A stretch of DNA of 64,000 bases from Palsa-739 sp035532535 (lineage in GTDB: Bacteria; Actinomycetota; Thermoleophilia; Gaiellales; Gaiellaceae): positions 1 through 64,000 of the forward strand of contig DATKQT010000035.1 of the NCBI GenBank assembly GCA_035532535.1. The letters run 5' to 3'. Positions 23,862 to 34,174 of this stretch are shown here, in pieces; the first letter of the stretch is position 1, and the number at the start of each line of letters is the position of its first letter. The position numbers and the translations under genes are program-made. The notes beneath the pieces were generated by a model that made no database searches, had not been told where the DNA came from, and saw nothing but the letters and a program-made list of their open reading frames with translations.

Positions 23862-25138
23862 GCCTCCGCCTCCGTCTCACGCTCGTCGCGGCGAGCGTCG
23901 TCGCGATCGTCGTCGCGGCTGCGTCGATGACGACCTACTTCGTCATGCGCCACGAGCTCTACTCGCAGGTGGACAGCGAGCTCGCGCAGCACGCGCAGGA
24001 TCCGCGCGAGGCGTTCCGCGGGCCGAGCCCGTTCGGAGGCGACGTCGTCACGCTCGTCAACTCCAACGGCCAACTGGCTGCTGGCGGGATCATCCCGCTC
24101 AGCGCGAGCATGCGCGCCGTTGCGGCTGGGACGCACGACGGCTTCTACCGCGACACGACCATCTCGAGCTATCACGTGCGCCAGATCGTCGAGCCGCTCA
24201 CCACAGGCGGCGCCGTGGTCGTCTCGCGCGCAGTCGCCTACATCGACCATGACCTGAGCCGCCTCCGGCTCATCCTCATCCTGGTGTCGCTCGGCGGCAT
24301 CGCTGCCGCCACGCTCGCCGGCGCGCTCGTGTCGCGCGCGACGCTGGCTCCGGTGCGCCGCCTCACCGGTGCGGCGGAGCGCATCGCGGAGACCGGCGAC
24401 CCGAGCGAGCGCGTGCCCGAGTCCGGCCGCGGCGAGCTCGCTCGACTCGGCACCTCCTTCAACACGATGCTCGCTGCCCTCGAGGACGCGATCGACACGC
24501 AGCGACGTTTCGTCGCCGATGCGTCGCACGAGCTCCGCACGCCGCTGACGAGCTTGCAGACGAACATCGAGGTCCTGAAGCAGCAAGAGCGGCTCGACCC
24601 TTTGGCGCGACAGCGGCTCTTCGACGACCTGCAGCGGGAGGCGCACGAGATGCGCGACCTCATCGGCGGGTTGCTCGAGCTCGCGCGCGGCGACGACTCA
24701 CGACTGGAGAAGACGACGTTCCGCTTCGACGAGCTCGTCGAGAGCGTCGTCGAGCGCGCGCGCAGCCGCTTCCCCGACCTCACGTTCGAGGCCACTGTCG
24801 AGCCGACCACCCTCACCGGCTCGAGCGACCGGCTCGAGCGCGCGGTGTGGAACCTGCTCGAGAACGCGGGCAAGTGGAGCGCGCCCGGATCGAGCGTCGA
24901 CGTGACGCTGAGCGGCGGCGAGCTGCGCGTCCGCGACCACGGGCCGGGCATCGCAGCGGAGGACCGTGAGCACGTGTTCGACCGCTTCTACCGCTCCGCC
25001 GCCGCCCGCTCGCTCCCCGGCTCCGGTCTAGGGCTCGCGATCGTCCGCGAGGTGGCCGAGGCGCACGGCGGCACCGTCGTCGCCGAAGACGCGCCCGACG
25101 GCGGCGCGATTCTCACCCTTCGCTTGCAGAACTCTTAG
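23858..25138 (+). CDS. membrane sensor histidine kinase (MprB-like)
   Basis: A 426-residue kinase. A first helix near 8-29, an extracytoplasmic sensor of about 110 residues, a second helix near 138-160 and a HAMP linker are followed by HisKA with H224 (DASHELRTPLTSL). The ATPase domain carries the N box (VWNLLENAGKWS), DHGPGIAAEDREHVFDRFYRS and GSGLGLAIVREV. It phosphorylates the response regulator encoded just upstream. Hairpins lie between its stop and the convergent glgX stop. Confidence 0.93.
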   Translation: MSLRLRLTLVAASVVAIVVAAASMTTYFVMRHELYSQVDSELAQHAQDPREAFRGPSPFGGDVVTLVNSNGQLAAGGIIPLSASMRAVAAGTHDGFYRDTTISSYHVRQIVEPLTTGGAVVVSRAVAYIDHDLSRLRLILILVSLGGIAAATLAGALVSRATLAPVRRLTGAAERIAETGDPSERVPESGRGELARLGTSFNTMLAALEDAIDTQRRFVADASHELRTPLTSLQTNIEVLKQQERLDPLARQRLFDDLQREAHEMRDLIGGLLELARGDDSRLEKTTFRFDELVESVVERARSRFPDLTFEATVEPTTLTGSSDRLERAVWNLLENAGKWSAPGSSVDVTLSGGELRVRDHGPGIAAEDREHVFDRFYRSAAARSLPGSGLGLAIVREVAEAHGGTVVAEDAPDGGAILTLRLQNS

Positions 25139-25143
25139 GCCGC

Positions 25144-25169
25144 TTTCATCTCGCAGTGGTGAGATGAGA
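25144..25169 (+). terminator. hairpin after the kinase gene
   Basis: CATCTC and GAGATG, extended by weaker outer pairs, form a stem around the loop GCAGTGGT (25153-25160), a few bases after the kinase stop. No U-tract follows. It may serve the plus-strand kinase transcript. Confidence 0.35.
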
Positions 25170-25183
25170 TCACCCTCCTTCGA

Positions 25184-25250
25184 CCGGTTCCTCCATGTCC
25201 GGCGCCTCCTCCTTCCCTTCCCCTGCTGAGGAGGCGCCGGGCGCAACCGG
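25184..25250 (-). terminator. nested two-arm hairpin downstream of glgX
   Basis: The inner arms CCGGCGCCTCCT (25199-25210) and AGGAGGCGCCGG (25229-25240) pair perfectly over 12 bases with an 18-base loop. The outer arms CCGGTT (25184-25189) and AACCGG (25245-25250) also pair. The structure begins immediately after the glgX TAG and lies between two convergent genes, so it probably ends the glgE-glgX transcript, perhaps in both directions. Confidence 0.6.
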
Positions 25251-27353
25251 CTATACCCGCCGCAGCAGCGTCAGCGAGCTGTCCTGCACGACGACCTCGG
25301 CGCGCGCGCCCACGGAACCCTCCGGCGCGGTGTCGCCGGTCGCGATCGCGACCTCCCAGCGTGCGCCGAACCGCCGCGTCGGGAGCGTGAAGGTCACCGG
25401 GTCGAAGTCCGCATTGAAGAGCAACAGGAAGGAGTCGTCCACGACCTCCTCTCCGTGCGCGGTGCGCGAGGGGATCTCGTCGCCGTTCAGAAACACGCCG
25501 AGGGTGCGCCCCGGTTCCTGCTGCCAGTCGCGCTGAGTCATCCTGCGCCCGTCCGGGCGAAACCACCACACGTCCGGCAGGCCCGAGCCGCGCGTCTCCG
25601 TCCCGGACAGGAAGGTCTCGCGGCGGAACACGGGATGATCTCGGCGCAGCCGGATCAGGTCGCGGACGAACGCGAGCAAATCCGCGTCCGCGTGCTCCCA
25701 GTCGAACCACGAGATCTCGTTGTCCTGGCACCACGCGTTGTTGTTTCCGTGCTGCGTGCGTCCGATCTCGTCGCCGCCGAGCAGCATCGGTATCCCCTGC
25801 GAGAGCAGCAGCGTTGCGACGAAGTTGCGCTGCTGCCGCGCGCGCACCGCGCTGATCTTCGTATCGTCCGTCTCGCCCTCGATGCCGTGGTTCCAGGAGC
25901 GGTTGTCGTCCGTGCCGTCGCGGCCGCCCTCGCCGTTCGCGTCGTTGTGCTTCTGGTTGTACGAGACGAGGTCGCGCAGCGTGAAGCCGTCGTGCGCCGT
26001 GACGAAGTTGATCGATGCGAACGGCTCGCGCCCGTCGGCCTGATAGAGGTCGCTCGAGCCGGTGAATCGCGAGGCGAACCCGCCGAGGTTGCCGCTCCCG
26101 CGCCAGAAGTCGCGCATCGTGTCGCGGTACGGGCCGTTCCACTCCGCCCACAGCACCGGGAAGTTGCCCACCTGATAGCCGCCGGGTCCGACGTCCCACG
26201 GCTCTGCGATCAGCTTCGCCTGCGAGATGACCGGATCCTGGTGGATGGTGTCGAAGAACGTCGACAAACGGTCGACCTCGTAGAACTCGCGCGCGAGCGC
26301 GGAGGCGAGATCGAACCGGAACCCGTCGACGTGGCACTCGATCACGAAGTAGCGGAGCGAGTCCATGATCAGTCGCAGCACCGACGGGTGCACCGGGTTG
26401 AGCGAGTTGCCCGTGCCGGTGAAGTCCTGGTAGAAGCGCGGAGCGTCCGGCATGAGCCGGTAGTACGACTCGTTGTCGACGCCCTTGAACGCGAGCATCG
26501 GGCCAAGGTGATTCCCCTCGGCCGTGTGGTTGTAGACGACGTCGAGGATCACCTCGATGCCGGCGCGGTGCAGCGCCTTGACCATCCCCTTGAACTCGAG
26601 CAGCTGTTCCCCGCGCGACCCCGTCGCCGCGTACAGCGCGTGCGGGGCCAGATACCCGATGGACGAGTAGCCCCAGTAGTTCGTCAGCCCTTCGTCGTGC
26701 AGGAACTGCTCGTCGGCGATGTGGTGGATCGGCAGCAGCTCGACCGCGGTGACGCCGAGCTCGCGCAGGTAGGCGATCGCTCCCTCCGACGCGAGACCGG
26801 CATACGTCCCGCGCAGGTCGTCGCGGACGTTCGGAAGAAGACGCGTGAGTCCCTTCACGTGCGCCTCGTAGATAACCGTGTCGTGCCACGGCGTTGCCGG
26901 TGGGGCGTCGTCCTCCCAGTTGAACGACGTGTCGACGACGACGCACTTCGGGATCGCCTGCGCGTCGTCCTCGTCGTCGAGCTCGAGGTCCGCGTCCGGA
27001 TCGGGACCGGGACCGTACGGGAGCACGTTCGCGCGCTCCCACCGGATCGGCCCCTCGATCGACTTCGCGTACGGATCGATCAGGAGCTTGTACGGGTTGA
27101 AGCGGCGGCCCGACGCCGGATCGTAGGCGCCGTGCACGCGATACCCGTACAACTGCCCCGGGCGGACGTCCGGGAGGTAACAGTGCCAGTTGAAGGCCGT
27201 CCGCTCGACAACGTCGATGCGCGTCTCCTGGCCGGCAGCGTCGAACAGGCACAGCTCGACGCTCTCCGCGTTCTCGGAGAAGAGCGAGAAGTTCGTTCCC
27301 GCGCCGTCCCAAGTCGCCCCGAGCGGGAACGGCGTACCCGGCCAGACGAGCAT
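25251..27353 (-). CDS. glgX: glycogen debranching enzyme GlgX
   Basis: A 700-residue GH13 isoamylase-type debrancher. An N-terminal CBM48 domain (about 1-130) precedes the barrel, which has the nucleophile Asp in DGFRFDLASAL, the acid/base Glu in LIAEPWDVGPGG and the third carboxylate in TAHDGFTL. It hydrolyses alpha-1,6 branches of limit-dextrin-like glucan and frees short maltodextrins that MalQ can use. The ATG at 27353 overlaps the TAA of the gamma-glutamyltransferase gene by one base, so it is the last gene of the glgE operon. Confidence 0.95.
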   Translation of the reverse strand: MLVWPGTPFPLGATWDGAGTNFSLFSENAESVELCLFDAAGQETRIDVVERTAFNWHCYLPDVRPGQLYGYRVHGAYDPASGRRFNPYKLLIDPYAKSIEGPIRWERANVLPYGPGPDPDADLELDDEDDAQAIPKCVVVDTSFNWEDDAPPATPWHDTVIYEAHVKGLTRLLPNVRDDLRGTYAGLASEGAIAYLRELGVTAVELLPIHHIADEQFLHDEGLTNYWGYSSIGYLAPHALYAATGSRGEQLLEFKGMVKALHRAGIEVILDVVYNHTAEGNHLGPMLAFKGVDNESYYRLMPDAPRFYQDFTGTGNSLNPVHPSVLRLIMDSLRYFVIECHVDGFRFDLASALAREFYEVDRLSTFFDTIHQDPVISQAKLIAEPWDVGPGGYQVGNFPVLWAEWNGPYRDTMRDFWRGSGNLGGFASRFTGSSDLYQADGREPFASINFVTAHDGFTLRDLVSYNQKHNDANGEGGRDGTDDNRSWNHGIEGETDDTKISAVRARQQRNFVATLLLSQGIPMLLGGDEIGRTQHGNNNAWCQDNEISWFDWEHADADLLAFVRDLIRLRRDHPVFRRETFLSGTETRGSGLPDVWWFRPDGRRMTQRDWQQEPGRTLGVFLNGDEIPSRTAHGEEVVDDSFLLLFNADFDPVTFTLPTRRFGARWEVAIATGDTAPEGSVGARAEVVVQDSSLTLLRRV

Positions 27354-29047
27354 TACCTACCGACCGCGTAGCCCTGCATCCCGCGCGGGTTGGCGCCCGC
27401 AACCACCTGGCCGTCGGGATCGCGCCCGACCATGCTCACCCGGCCGAGTGACCACGGATCCGACTCCTCGACGTCGTGGCCGCGGGCTCGGAGGCCGTCG
27501 AGCGTCTCCCGGCCCGCCCGCGATTCGACCGCGACGTGCCGCGGCCGCGTCTCACGCGGGTAGAACGAACTCGGGAAGGCCTCCGTGTGATGGTTCGGAG
27601 CGTCGATCGCGGCTTGCAGGTTCATGCCGAAGTGCACGTGCGCGAGGAATGCGTGCAGCGTCCACTGATCCTGCTGGTCACCGCCCGGCGTGCCGAGCGC
27701 GAGGACGGGCTCGCCGTCGCGGAGCGCGAGCGTCGGCGACAGTGTCGTGCGCGGCCGCTTCCTTGGCTCCAGCGAGTTGGGCAAGCCCTCCTCGAGCCAG
27801 AACATCTGCGCGCGCGTGCCGAGGCAGAAGCCGAGCTCGGGGATGACCGGCGCGCCCCACAGCCAGCCCCCGCTCGGCGTAGCCGAGACCATGTTTCCCC
27901 ACCGGTCGACGACGTCGATGTGCACGGTGTCGCCGCGCGTCGGCTCGCCGACGCCGGGGGCGAGCGCGCCGACGACCGGCGCAGGCAGACGCGGATGGTC
28001 GCCACCCGGACGCAGCTCGGGGGAGGATTCGTCGCCCACGAGCTCCCGCCGCTCCGCGGCGTACTCTCGCGAGAGCAGCATCTCCATGGGCACGTCGACG
28101 AAGTCGGGGTCGCCGTACCACGCTTCGCGGTCCGCGAACGCGAGCTTCGCGCACTCGGTGACGACGTGGATGTACTCGGCGCTTGCGTGGCCCATGCCGG
28201 CCAGGTCGAAGCCCTCGAGCAGGCGGAGCTGCTGGAGGAACACCGGCGCCTGGCTCCACGGGCCCGCCTTGAGCACCGTAAGGCCGTGGTAGTCGACCGC
28301 GAGCGGTTGCTCGATCGTCGGCCGCCACTCGCTCAAATCGTCCGCGGCCAGCAATCCTCGATGCCTGACACCGGAGCTGTCCATCCATTCGCGTTCCTGG
28401 AACGCGACGATCGCCTCGGCGACGAAGCCGCGGTACCAGTCGTCGAGGGGGTCGCGCGACGCGGCCAGCCGTTTGTACGTTTCCGCGAGCCGCTGGTTGC
28501 GGTGCAGCGTGCCGGGCTCGAGCGCCGACAGATAGACGTTCGCCGACGTCGTCCACTCGTCCCGGAAGAGCGACTCGACGTTGCCGATCGCGTTCGCGAT
28601 CCGCGGCAGCACGGGATAGCCGTTCTCGGCGTAGTCGATCGCGAAGCGCATGACCTCCGCGAGCGGCATCGTCCCGAAGTCGCGCAGCATCGTGAGCCAG
28701 CCGCCGAATGCGCCCGGGACGACAGCCGACAGCGGCCCGGTGCCGGGAACGAGCTCGAGGCCGAGCTCCTCGCGATAGTGCGCGATCGTCGCCGCGCGCG
28801 GAGCCGTTCCCTGCGCGCACAAGACGACCGGCTCGCCGCTCGAGACGGGCCACAGGATCGCGGGGAGATCGCCGCCGGGGCCGTTCAGGTGCGGCTCGAC
28901 GACCTGCAGCGTGAATCCTGCTGCGACAGCGGCGTCGAAGGCGTTGCCGCCGCGCTCGAGCACGGCCATGCCGGCGGACGACGCAAGCCAGTGCGTCGAC
29001 GCGACCATGCCGAAGGTGCCACGGAGCTCGGGGCGCGTGGTGAACAC
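27353..29047 (-). CDS. gamma-glutamyltransferase (GGT) family protein
   Basis: A 564-residue Ntn-hydrolase precursor. The opening GMVASTHWLASSAGMAVLE and NAFDAAVAAGFTLQVVEPH are typical of the large subunit. The predicted self-cleavage and nucleophile threonine lies in RGDTVHIDVVD near residue 376, and the small subunit follows with PSGGW and GTPGGDQQDQW. It would transfer or hydrolyse gamma-glutamyl groups (glutathione-like substrates), though several members have other amide substrates. No signal peptide is visible. Translation starts at GTG 29047, 29 bases after glgB. TATCGT ends 8 bases before the GTG, so it may also have its own promoter. Its position inside an alpha-glucan operon is unexplained. 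Confidence 0.85.
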   Translation of the reverse strand: MFTTRPELRGTFGMVASTHWLASSAGMAVLERGGNAFDAAVAAGFTLQVVEPHLNGPGGDLPAILWPVSSGEPVVLCAQGTAPRAATIAHYREELGLELVPGTGPLSAVVPGAFGGWLTMLRDFGTMPLAEVMRFAIDYAENGYPVLPRIANAIGNVESLFRDEWTTSANVYLSALEPGTLHRNQRLAETYKRLAASRDPLDDWYRGFVAEAIVAFQEREWMDSSGVRHRGLLAADDLSEWRPTIEQPLAVDYHGLTVLKAGPWSQAPVFLQQLRLLEGFDLAGMGHASAEYIHVVTECAKLAFADREAWYGDPDFVDVPMEMLLSREYAAERRELVGDESSPELRPGGDHPRLPAPVVGALAPGVGEPTRGDTVHIDVVDRWGNMVSATPSGGWLWGAPVIPELGFCLGTRAQMFWLEEGLPNSLEPRKRPRTTLSPTLALRDGEPVLALGTPGGDQQDQWTLHAFLAHVHFGMNLQAAIDAPNHHTEAFPSSFYPRETRPRHVAVESRAGRETLDGLRARGHDVEESDPWSLGRVSMVGRDPDGQVVAGANPRGMQGYAVGR

Positions 29048-29055
29048 GCCCGCGG

Positions 29056-29061
29056 ACGATA
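29056..29061 (-). promoter_or_regulatory. possible internal -10 hexamer TATCGT before the GGT gene
   Basis: On the minus strand TATCGT precedes GTG 29047 by 8 bases, within the 29-base gap after glgB. It could give a separate leaderless ggt-glgX transcript. Confidence 0.35.
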
Positions 29062-29076
29062 GACGAGCGTCGGCCG

Positions 29077-31215
29077 TTACTCAGGCACGAACCACACGGC
29101 GCCGAGCGGCGGCAGCGTCAGGAGCGCCGAGAACGGCTGGTCGTGCCAGCCCACCGGCTCGGCCTCGACGCCGCCGAGATTGCCGACGCCGGACCCGCCG
29201 TAGAACGGCGAGTCGGAGTTGAGCAGCTCACGCCACCTGCAGCAGAGCGGCATGCCGACGCGATAGTCGTAGCGCGGGACGGGGGACAGGTTGAGCACGC
29301 AGACGAGCGGCCGGTCACCGGCGTCGTCCAGCCGCGCAAACGCAAGCACGTTGTTCGACGCGTCGTTGGCCTCGAGCCAGCGGAAGCCGTCCGGGGCGAC
29401 ATCGCGCTCGTACAGCGCAGGCGTATCGCGATACGCGCGGTTCAGGTCGCGGACGAGCGACTGCACGCCGGCGTGCTCTGCGTACTCGAGCAGATTCCAG
29501 TGCAACGACCCTTCGGCGTTCCACTCCTCCCACTCGCCCAGCTCGCCGCCCATGAAGAGGAGCTTCTTGCCGGGGTGCGCCCACATGTACGCGTACAGCG
29601 AGCGCAGATTGGCAAACTTCTGCCACCGGTCTCCGGGCATCTTGTCGAGCAGCGACCGCTTGCCGTGCACGACCTCGTCATGCGACAGCGGGAGGATGAA
29701 GTTCTCGCTGAACGCGTACAGGAGCGAGAACGTCAACGTGTGGTGGTTGAAGCTGCGATAGACGGGGTCCTTCTGGAAGTACACGAGCGTGTCGTGCATC
29801 CAGCCCATGTTCCACTTGAAGCCGAAGCCGAGCCCGCCCAGGTACGTCGGCCGCGACACGCCGGGCCATGCAGTCGACTCCTCGGCGGCCGAAATGACGC
29901 CGGGCACGCGCCCGAACATCGTTTCGTTCATCTCCTTCAGGAACGCGACCGCGTCCAGATCCTCGCGGCCGCCGTACTCGTTCGGGATCCACTCCCCGGC
30001 CTTGCGCGAGTAGTCGAGATAGAGCATCGACGCGACGGCGTCGACGCGGATCCCGTCGGCGTGATGCTCGCGCAGCCAGTAGAGCGCGTTCGCGAGCAGG
30101 AAGTTCTTCACCTCGCTGCGGCCGAGGTTGAAGACGAGCGTCCCCCAGTCCGGATGCGCGCCGCGCCGCGGGTCGGCGTGCTCGTACAGGTGCGTGCCGT
30201 CGAACGTGGCTAGTGCCCAGTCGTCGCGCGGGAAGTGCGCGGGCACCCAGTCGAGGATGACGCCGATGCCGCGCTCGTGCATGCGCTCGACGAAGGCGCG
30301 GAAGTCGTCGGGGTCGCCGAAACGTGACGTCGGCGCGAAGTAGCCGGTGACCTGGTAGCCCCACGACCCCGAGAACGGGTGCTCCATCACCGGGAGTAGC
30401 TCGACGTGCGTGAAGCCGAGGTCGGACACGTAGTCGGCGAGCTCGTCCGCGAGCTCGCGGTACGTGAGCGGGCGGTTGCCCTCGACCGGGTTGCGCCGCC
30501 ACGAGCCGAGATGCACCTCGTAGATCGACATCGGTTGGCGCAACGGCTCCGACCCCGCGCGCTGCTCGATCCACGCGTCGTCGGACCAGACGTGCTCGGA
30601 ACGGAACACGCGCGACGCGTTGCCGGGCGGGACCTCGGCGTGGAACGCGAGGGGGTCCGCTTTCAGCCGCAGGCGGCCATCCTGCGAGCGGACCTCGAAC
30701 TTGTAATACGAGCCTGGCGCAACGTCGGGGACGAAAAGCTCCCAGATGCCGGACGAGCCGAGCGACCGCATCGGGTGCAGGCGGCCGTCCCAGGAGTTGA
30801 AGTCACCGACGACGGCGACGGAGCGCGCGTTCGGCGCCCAGACGGCGAACGCGGTGCCCGTGACGCCGTCGATCTCGCGCACGTGCGCGCCGAGCTTCTC
30901 GTACAGCTGCTCGTGCCGTCCCTCCATGACCAGGTGGAGGTCGAAGTCGCCGAGCGTCGGCAAGAACGCGTACGGGTCGCGCACCGTGAACGTGCTGCCG
31001 TTCGGATAGTCGACTTCGAGCTGGTAGGTGAGCGGCAGCCGCGCCTTCGGAAGCATCGCCTCCCACAGGCCGGCGGGATCCTTCAGCTCTGCATCGACGC
31101 CGGCGGGCTGAACGCGTACCGCCTGCGCTTCCGGCCGGAACACACGCACGACGACGCCGCCGTTCGCCTCATGCGCGCCGAGGATCGCATGCGGATCCGC
31201 CCCCAGTTCGATCAC
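29077..31215 (-). CDS. glgB: 1,4-alpha-glucan branching enzyme GlgB
   Basis: A 712-residue GH13 branching enzyme. An N-terminal CBM48 segment (GTAFAVWAPNARSVAVVGDF) precedes the barrel, which has the nucleophile in DGIRVDAVASML, the acid/base Glu in ISAAEESTAWP and the third carboxylate in LPLSHDEVVHGK. It builds alpha-1,6 branches on the linear chains made by GlgE. Translation starts at GTG 31215, which overlaps the TGA of the maltokinase gene (GTGA). The in-frame extension further upstream is Arg-rich and lies inside that gene, so I rejected it. Confidence 0.95.
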   Translation of the reverse strand: MIELGADPHAILGAHEANGGVVVRVFRPEAQAVRVQPAGVDAELKDPAGLWEAMLPKARLPLTYQLEVDYPNGSTFTVRDPYAFLPTLGDFDLHLVMEGRHEQLYEKLGAHVREIDGVTGTAFAVWAPNARSVAVVGDFNSWDGRLHPMRSLGSSGIWELFVPDVAPGSYYKFEVRSQDGRLRLKADPLAFHAEVPPGNASRVFRSEHVWSDDAWIEQRAGSEPLRQPMSIYEVHLGSWRRNPVEGNRPLTYRELADELADYVSDLGFTHVELLPVMEHPFSGSWGYQVTGYFAPTSRFGDPDDFRAFVERMHERGIGVILDWVPAHFPRDDWALATFDGTHLYEHADPRRGAHPDWGTLVFNLGRSEVKNFLLANALYWLREHHADGIRVDAVASMLYLDYSRKAGEWIPNEYGGREDLDAVAFLKEMNETMFGRVPGVISAAEESTAWPGVSRPTYLGGLGFGFKWNMGWMHDTLVYFQKDPVYRSFNHHTLTFSLLYAFSENFILPLSHDEVVHGKRSLLDKMPGDRWQKFANLRSLYAYMWAHPGKKLLFMGGELGEWEEWNAEGSLHWNLLEYAEHAGVQSLVRDLNRAYRDTPALYERDVAPDGFRWLEANDASNNVLAFARLDDAGDRPLVCVLNLSPVPRYDYRVGMPLCCRWRELLNSDSPFYGGSGVGNLGGVEAEPVGWHDQPFSALLTLPPLGAVWFVPE

Positions 31216-32521
31216 GCGCGGGTGGAGGTCTCCTCGATCAGACGCTGGATGCCGCGCACCGGGATACCGACCCAGTCCGGACGGTTGTCGAGCTCGTACT
31301 GGAGCTCGTACACCGCCTTCTCGAGCTCGAACACCGAGAGCAGGCGGTCGATCGCGGGCGCGCCCGCCGGCAGGAGAGCCGGGTCGACCGTCTCGAAATA
31401 GCCCTCGAGGAACCGGGCGCGCGCCTGCTCCTCCCATCCGTCCGGCGGCTCGACATCGCGCAGCAGCGAGACGGCGCTCGCCACATATGCGAACGAGCGC
31501 AGCATCCCGGCGACGTCGCGCAAGGCGGAGCGCTTGCGCCGTCGCTCTGCGAGCGAGCGCGCCGGCTCACCCTCGAAGTCGAGGATGACCCAGTCGTCGC
31601 CCGCCCACATGGTCTGGCCGAGGTGGTAGTCGCCGTGCGTACGGATGGACTGACCAGCCGCGCCGGCGTGCGTGAGTTGGCGGAGCTGGTCGCGAACCTC
31701 CTCACCGCGGCCCGCGATCGGCGACACCGCCTCTTCCTCGTCCGAGAGCGAGAGGAAGACGCGTGCGATCTCCTCGTCAACGGTCGCCGTCAGCAGGCCG
31801 AGCGCCTCGACGCTCGGAGACTCGGGGCAGAAGGCGGGATCGTTCGCCTCGGAAGCGAGCACCGTGTGCATCTCGCCGGTCACTTCCCCGAGGCGACCGA
31901 GGCGCGACAGGAACCGCTCCGGCTCCTCGGCGAGCTCGTCGAGAGCAAGCTCCCAGCCGTCGAGCCCGCCGCGCACGTACTCCTGCAGGATTCCGAGGGT
32001 GGCCGAGAGCGGCCCGCCTGCATACGCGTACCAGCCACCGAGTGCGGCGATGTTCGGGAAGCCGTGCTCGGTGAGGAAGCGCAGCATCTCCAGCTCGGGG
32101 TTGAGCCCGGGCTCGAGGCGGCGGAAGACTTTGAGGACGAGCTCGTCGTCGAAGACGACGGACGTGTTCGACTGCTCGGCGCCGACGTCGCGTGCGTCGC
32201 TCAACTCGCGGCCGAGACCGGCGAAGCCGGGAACGGGGCGAAACTCGACGATGCCTTCGGACCCCTGGAGCGTGAGACCGGAGCGCATCGCGCTGACGAG
32301 CTCGCGCGCGAGACCGAAGGTCTCCTCCTCCGGGACCAGCAGCTGGTAGATGTCGTGCGCGCCGGTGTCGTAGCGCAACTCGGCGAGTGCAAGCGCGAAC
32401 TGCGGACCGGCGGCGCGCAACACGACGGAGTCCAACACCTGCGCGTGTGAGACGTCGCGCGACTTCCCGCCGTACCACCGCTGCTGCACGATGCCGTCGA
32501 TGAGCGATTGCTCGTCGAAGC

Positions 32522-32525
<4 letters not shown>
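31212..32525 (-). CDS. mak: maltokinase (Mak/Pep2)
   Basis: A 437-residue aminoglycoside-phosphotransferase-like kinase. The N-terminal part (QQRWYGGKSRDV) is typical of Pep2 proteins, and the catalytic loop is THGDYHLGQTMW followed by VILDFEGEPARSLAERR. It phosphorylates maltose with ATP to maltose-1-phosphate, the GlgE donor. In many bacteria it is fused to or paired with TreS; here they are separate genes overlapping by 4 bases (ATGA at 32522-32525). Confidence 0.92.

Positions 32526-34170
<1,645 letters not shown>

Positions 34171-34174
<4 letters not shown>

Noticed and set aside
25455..27371. A 638-residue plus-strand open frame inside glgX, and a 755-residue frame on the glgX strand at 25135-27402
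   Set aside because: Both overlap a complete GlgX with all catalytic motifs and have no recognisable domains.
27476..29062. A 528-residue plus-strand frame opposite the gamma-glutamyltransferase gene
   Set aside because: Composition is that of an antisense shadow; the minus-strand protein carries the family motifs.
31216..31437. In-frame upstream extension of glgB to 31437
   Set aside because: It lies inside the maltokinase gene and is Arg/Gly/Pro-rich; GTG 31215 is supported by the GTGA overlap.
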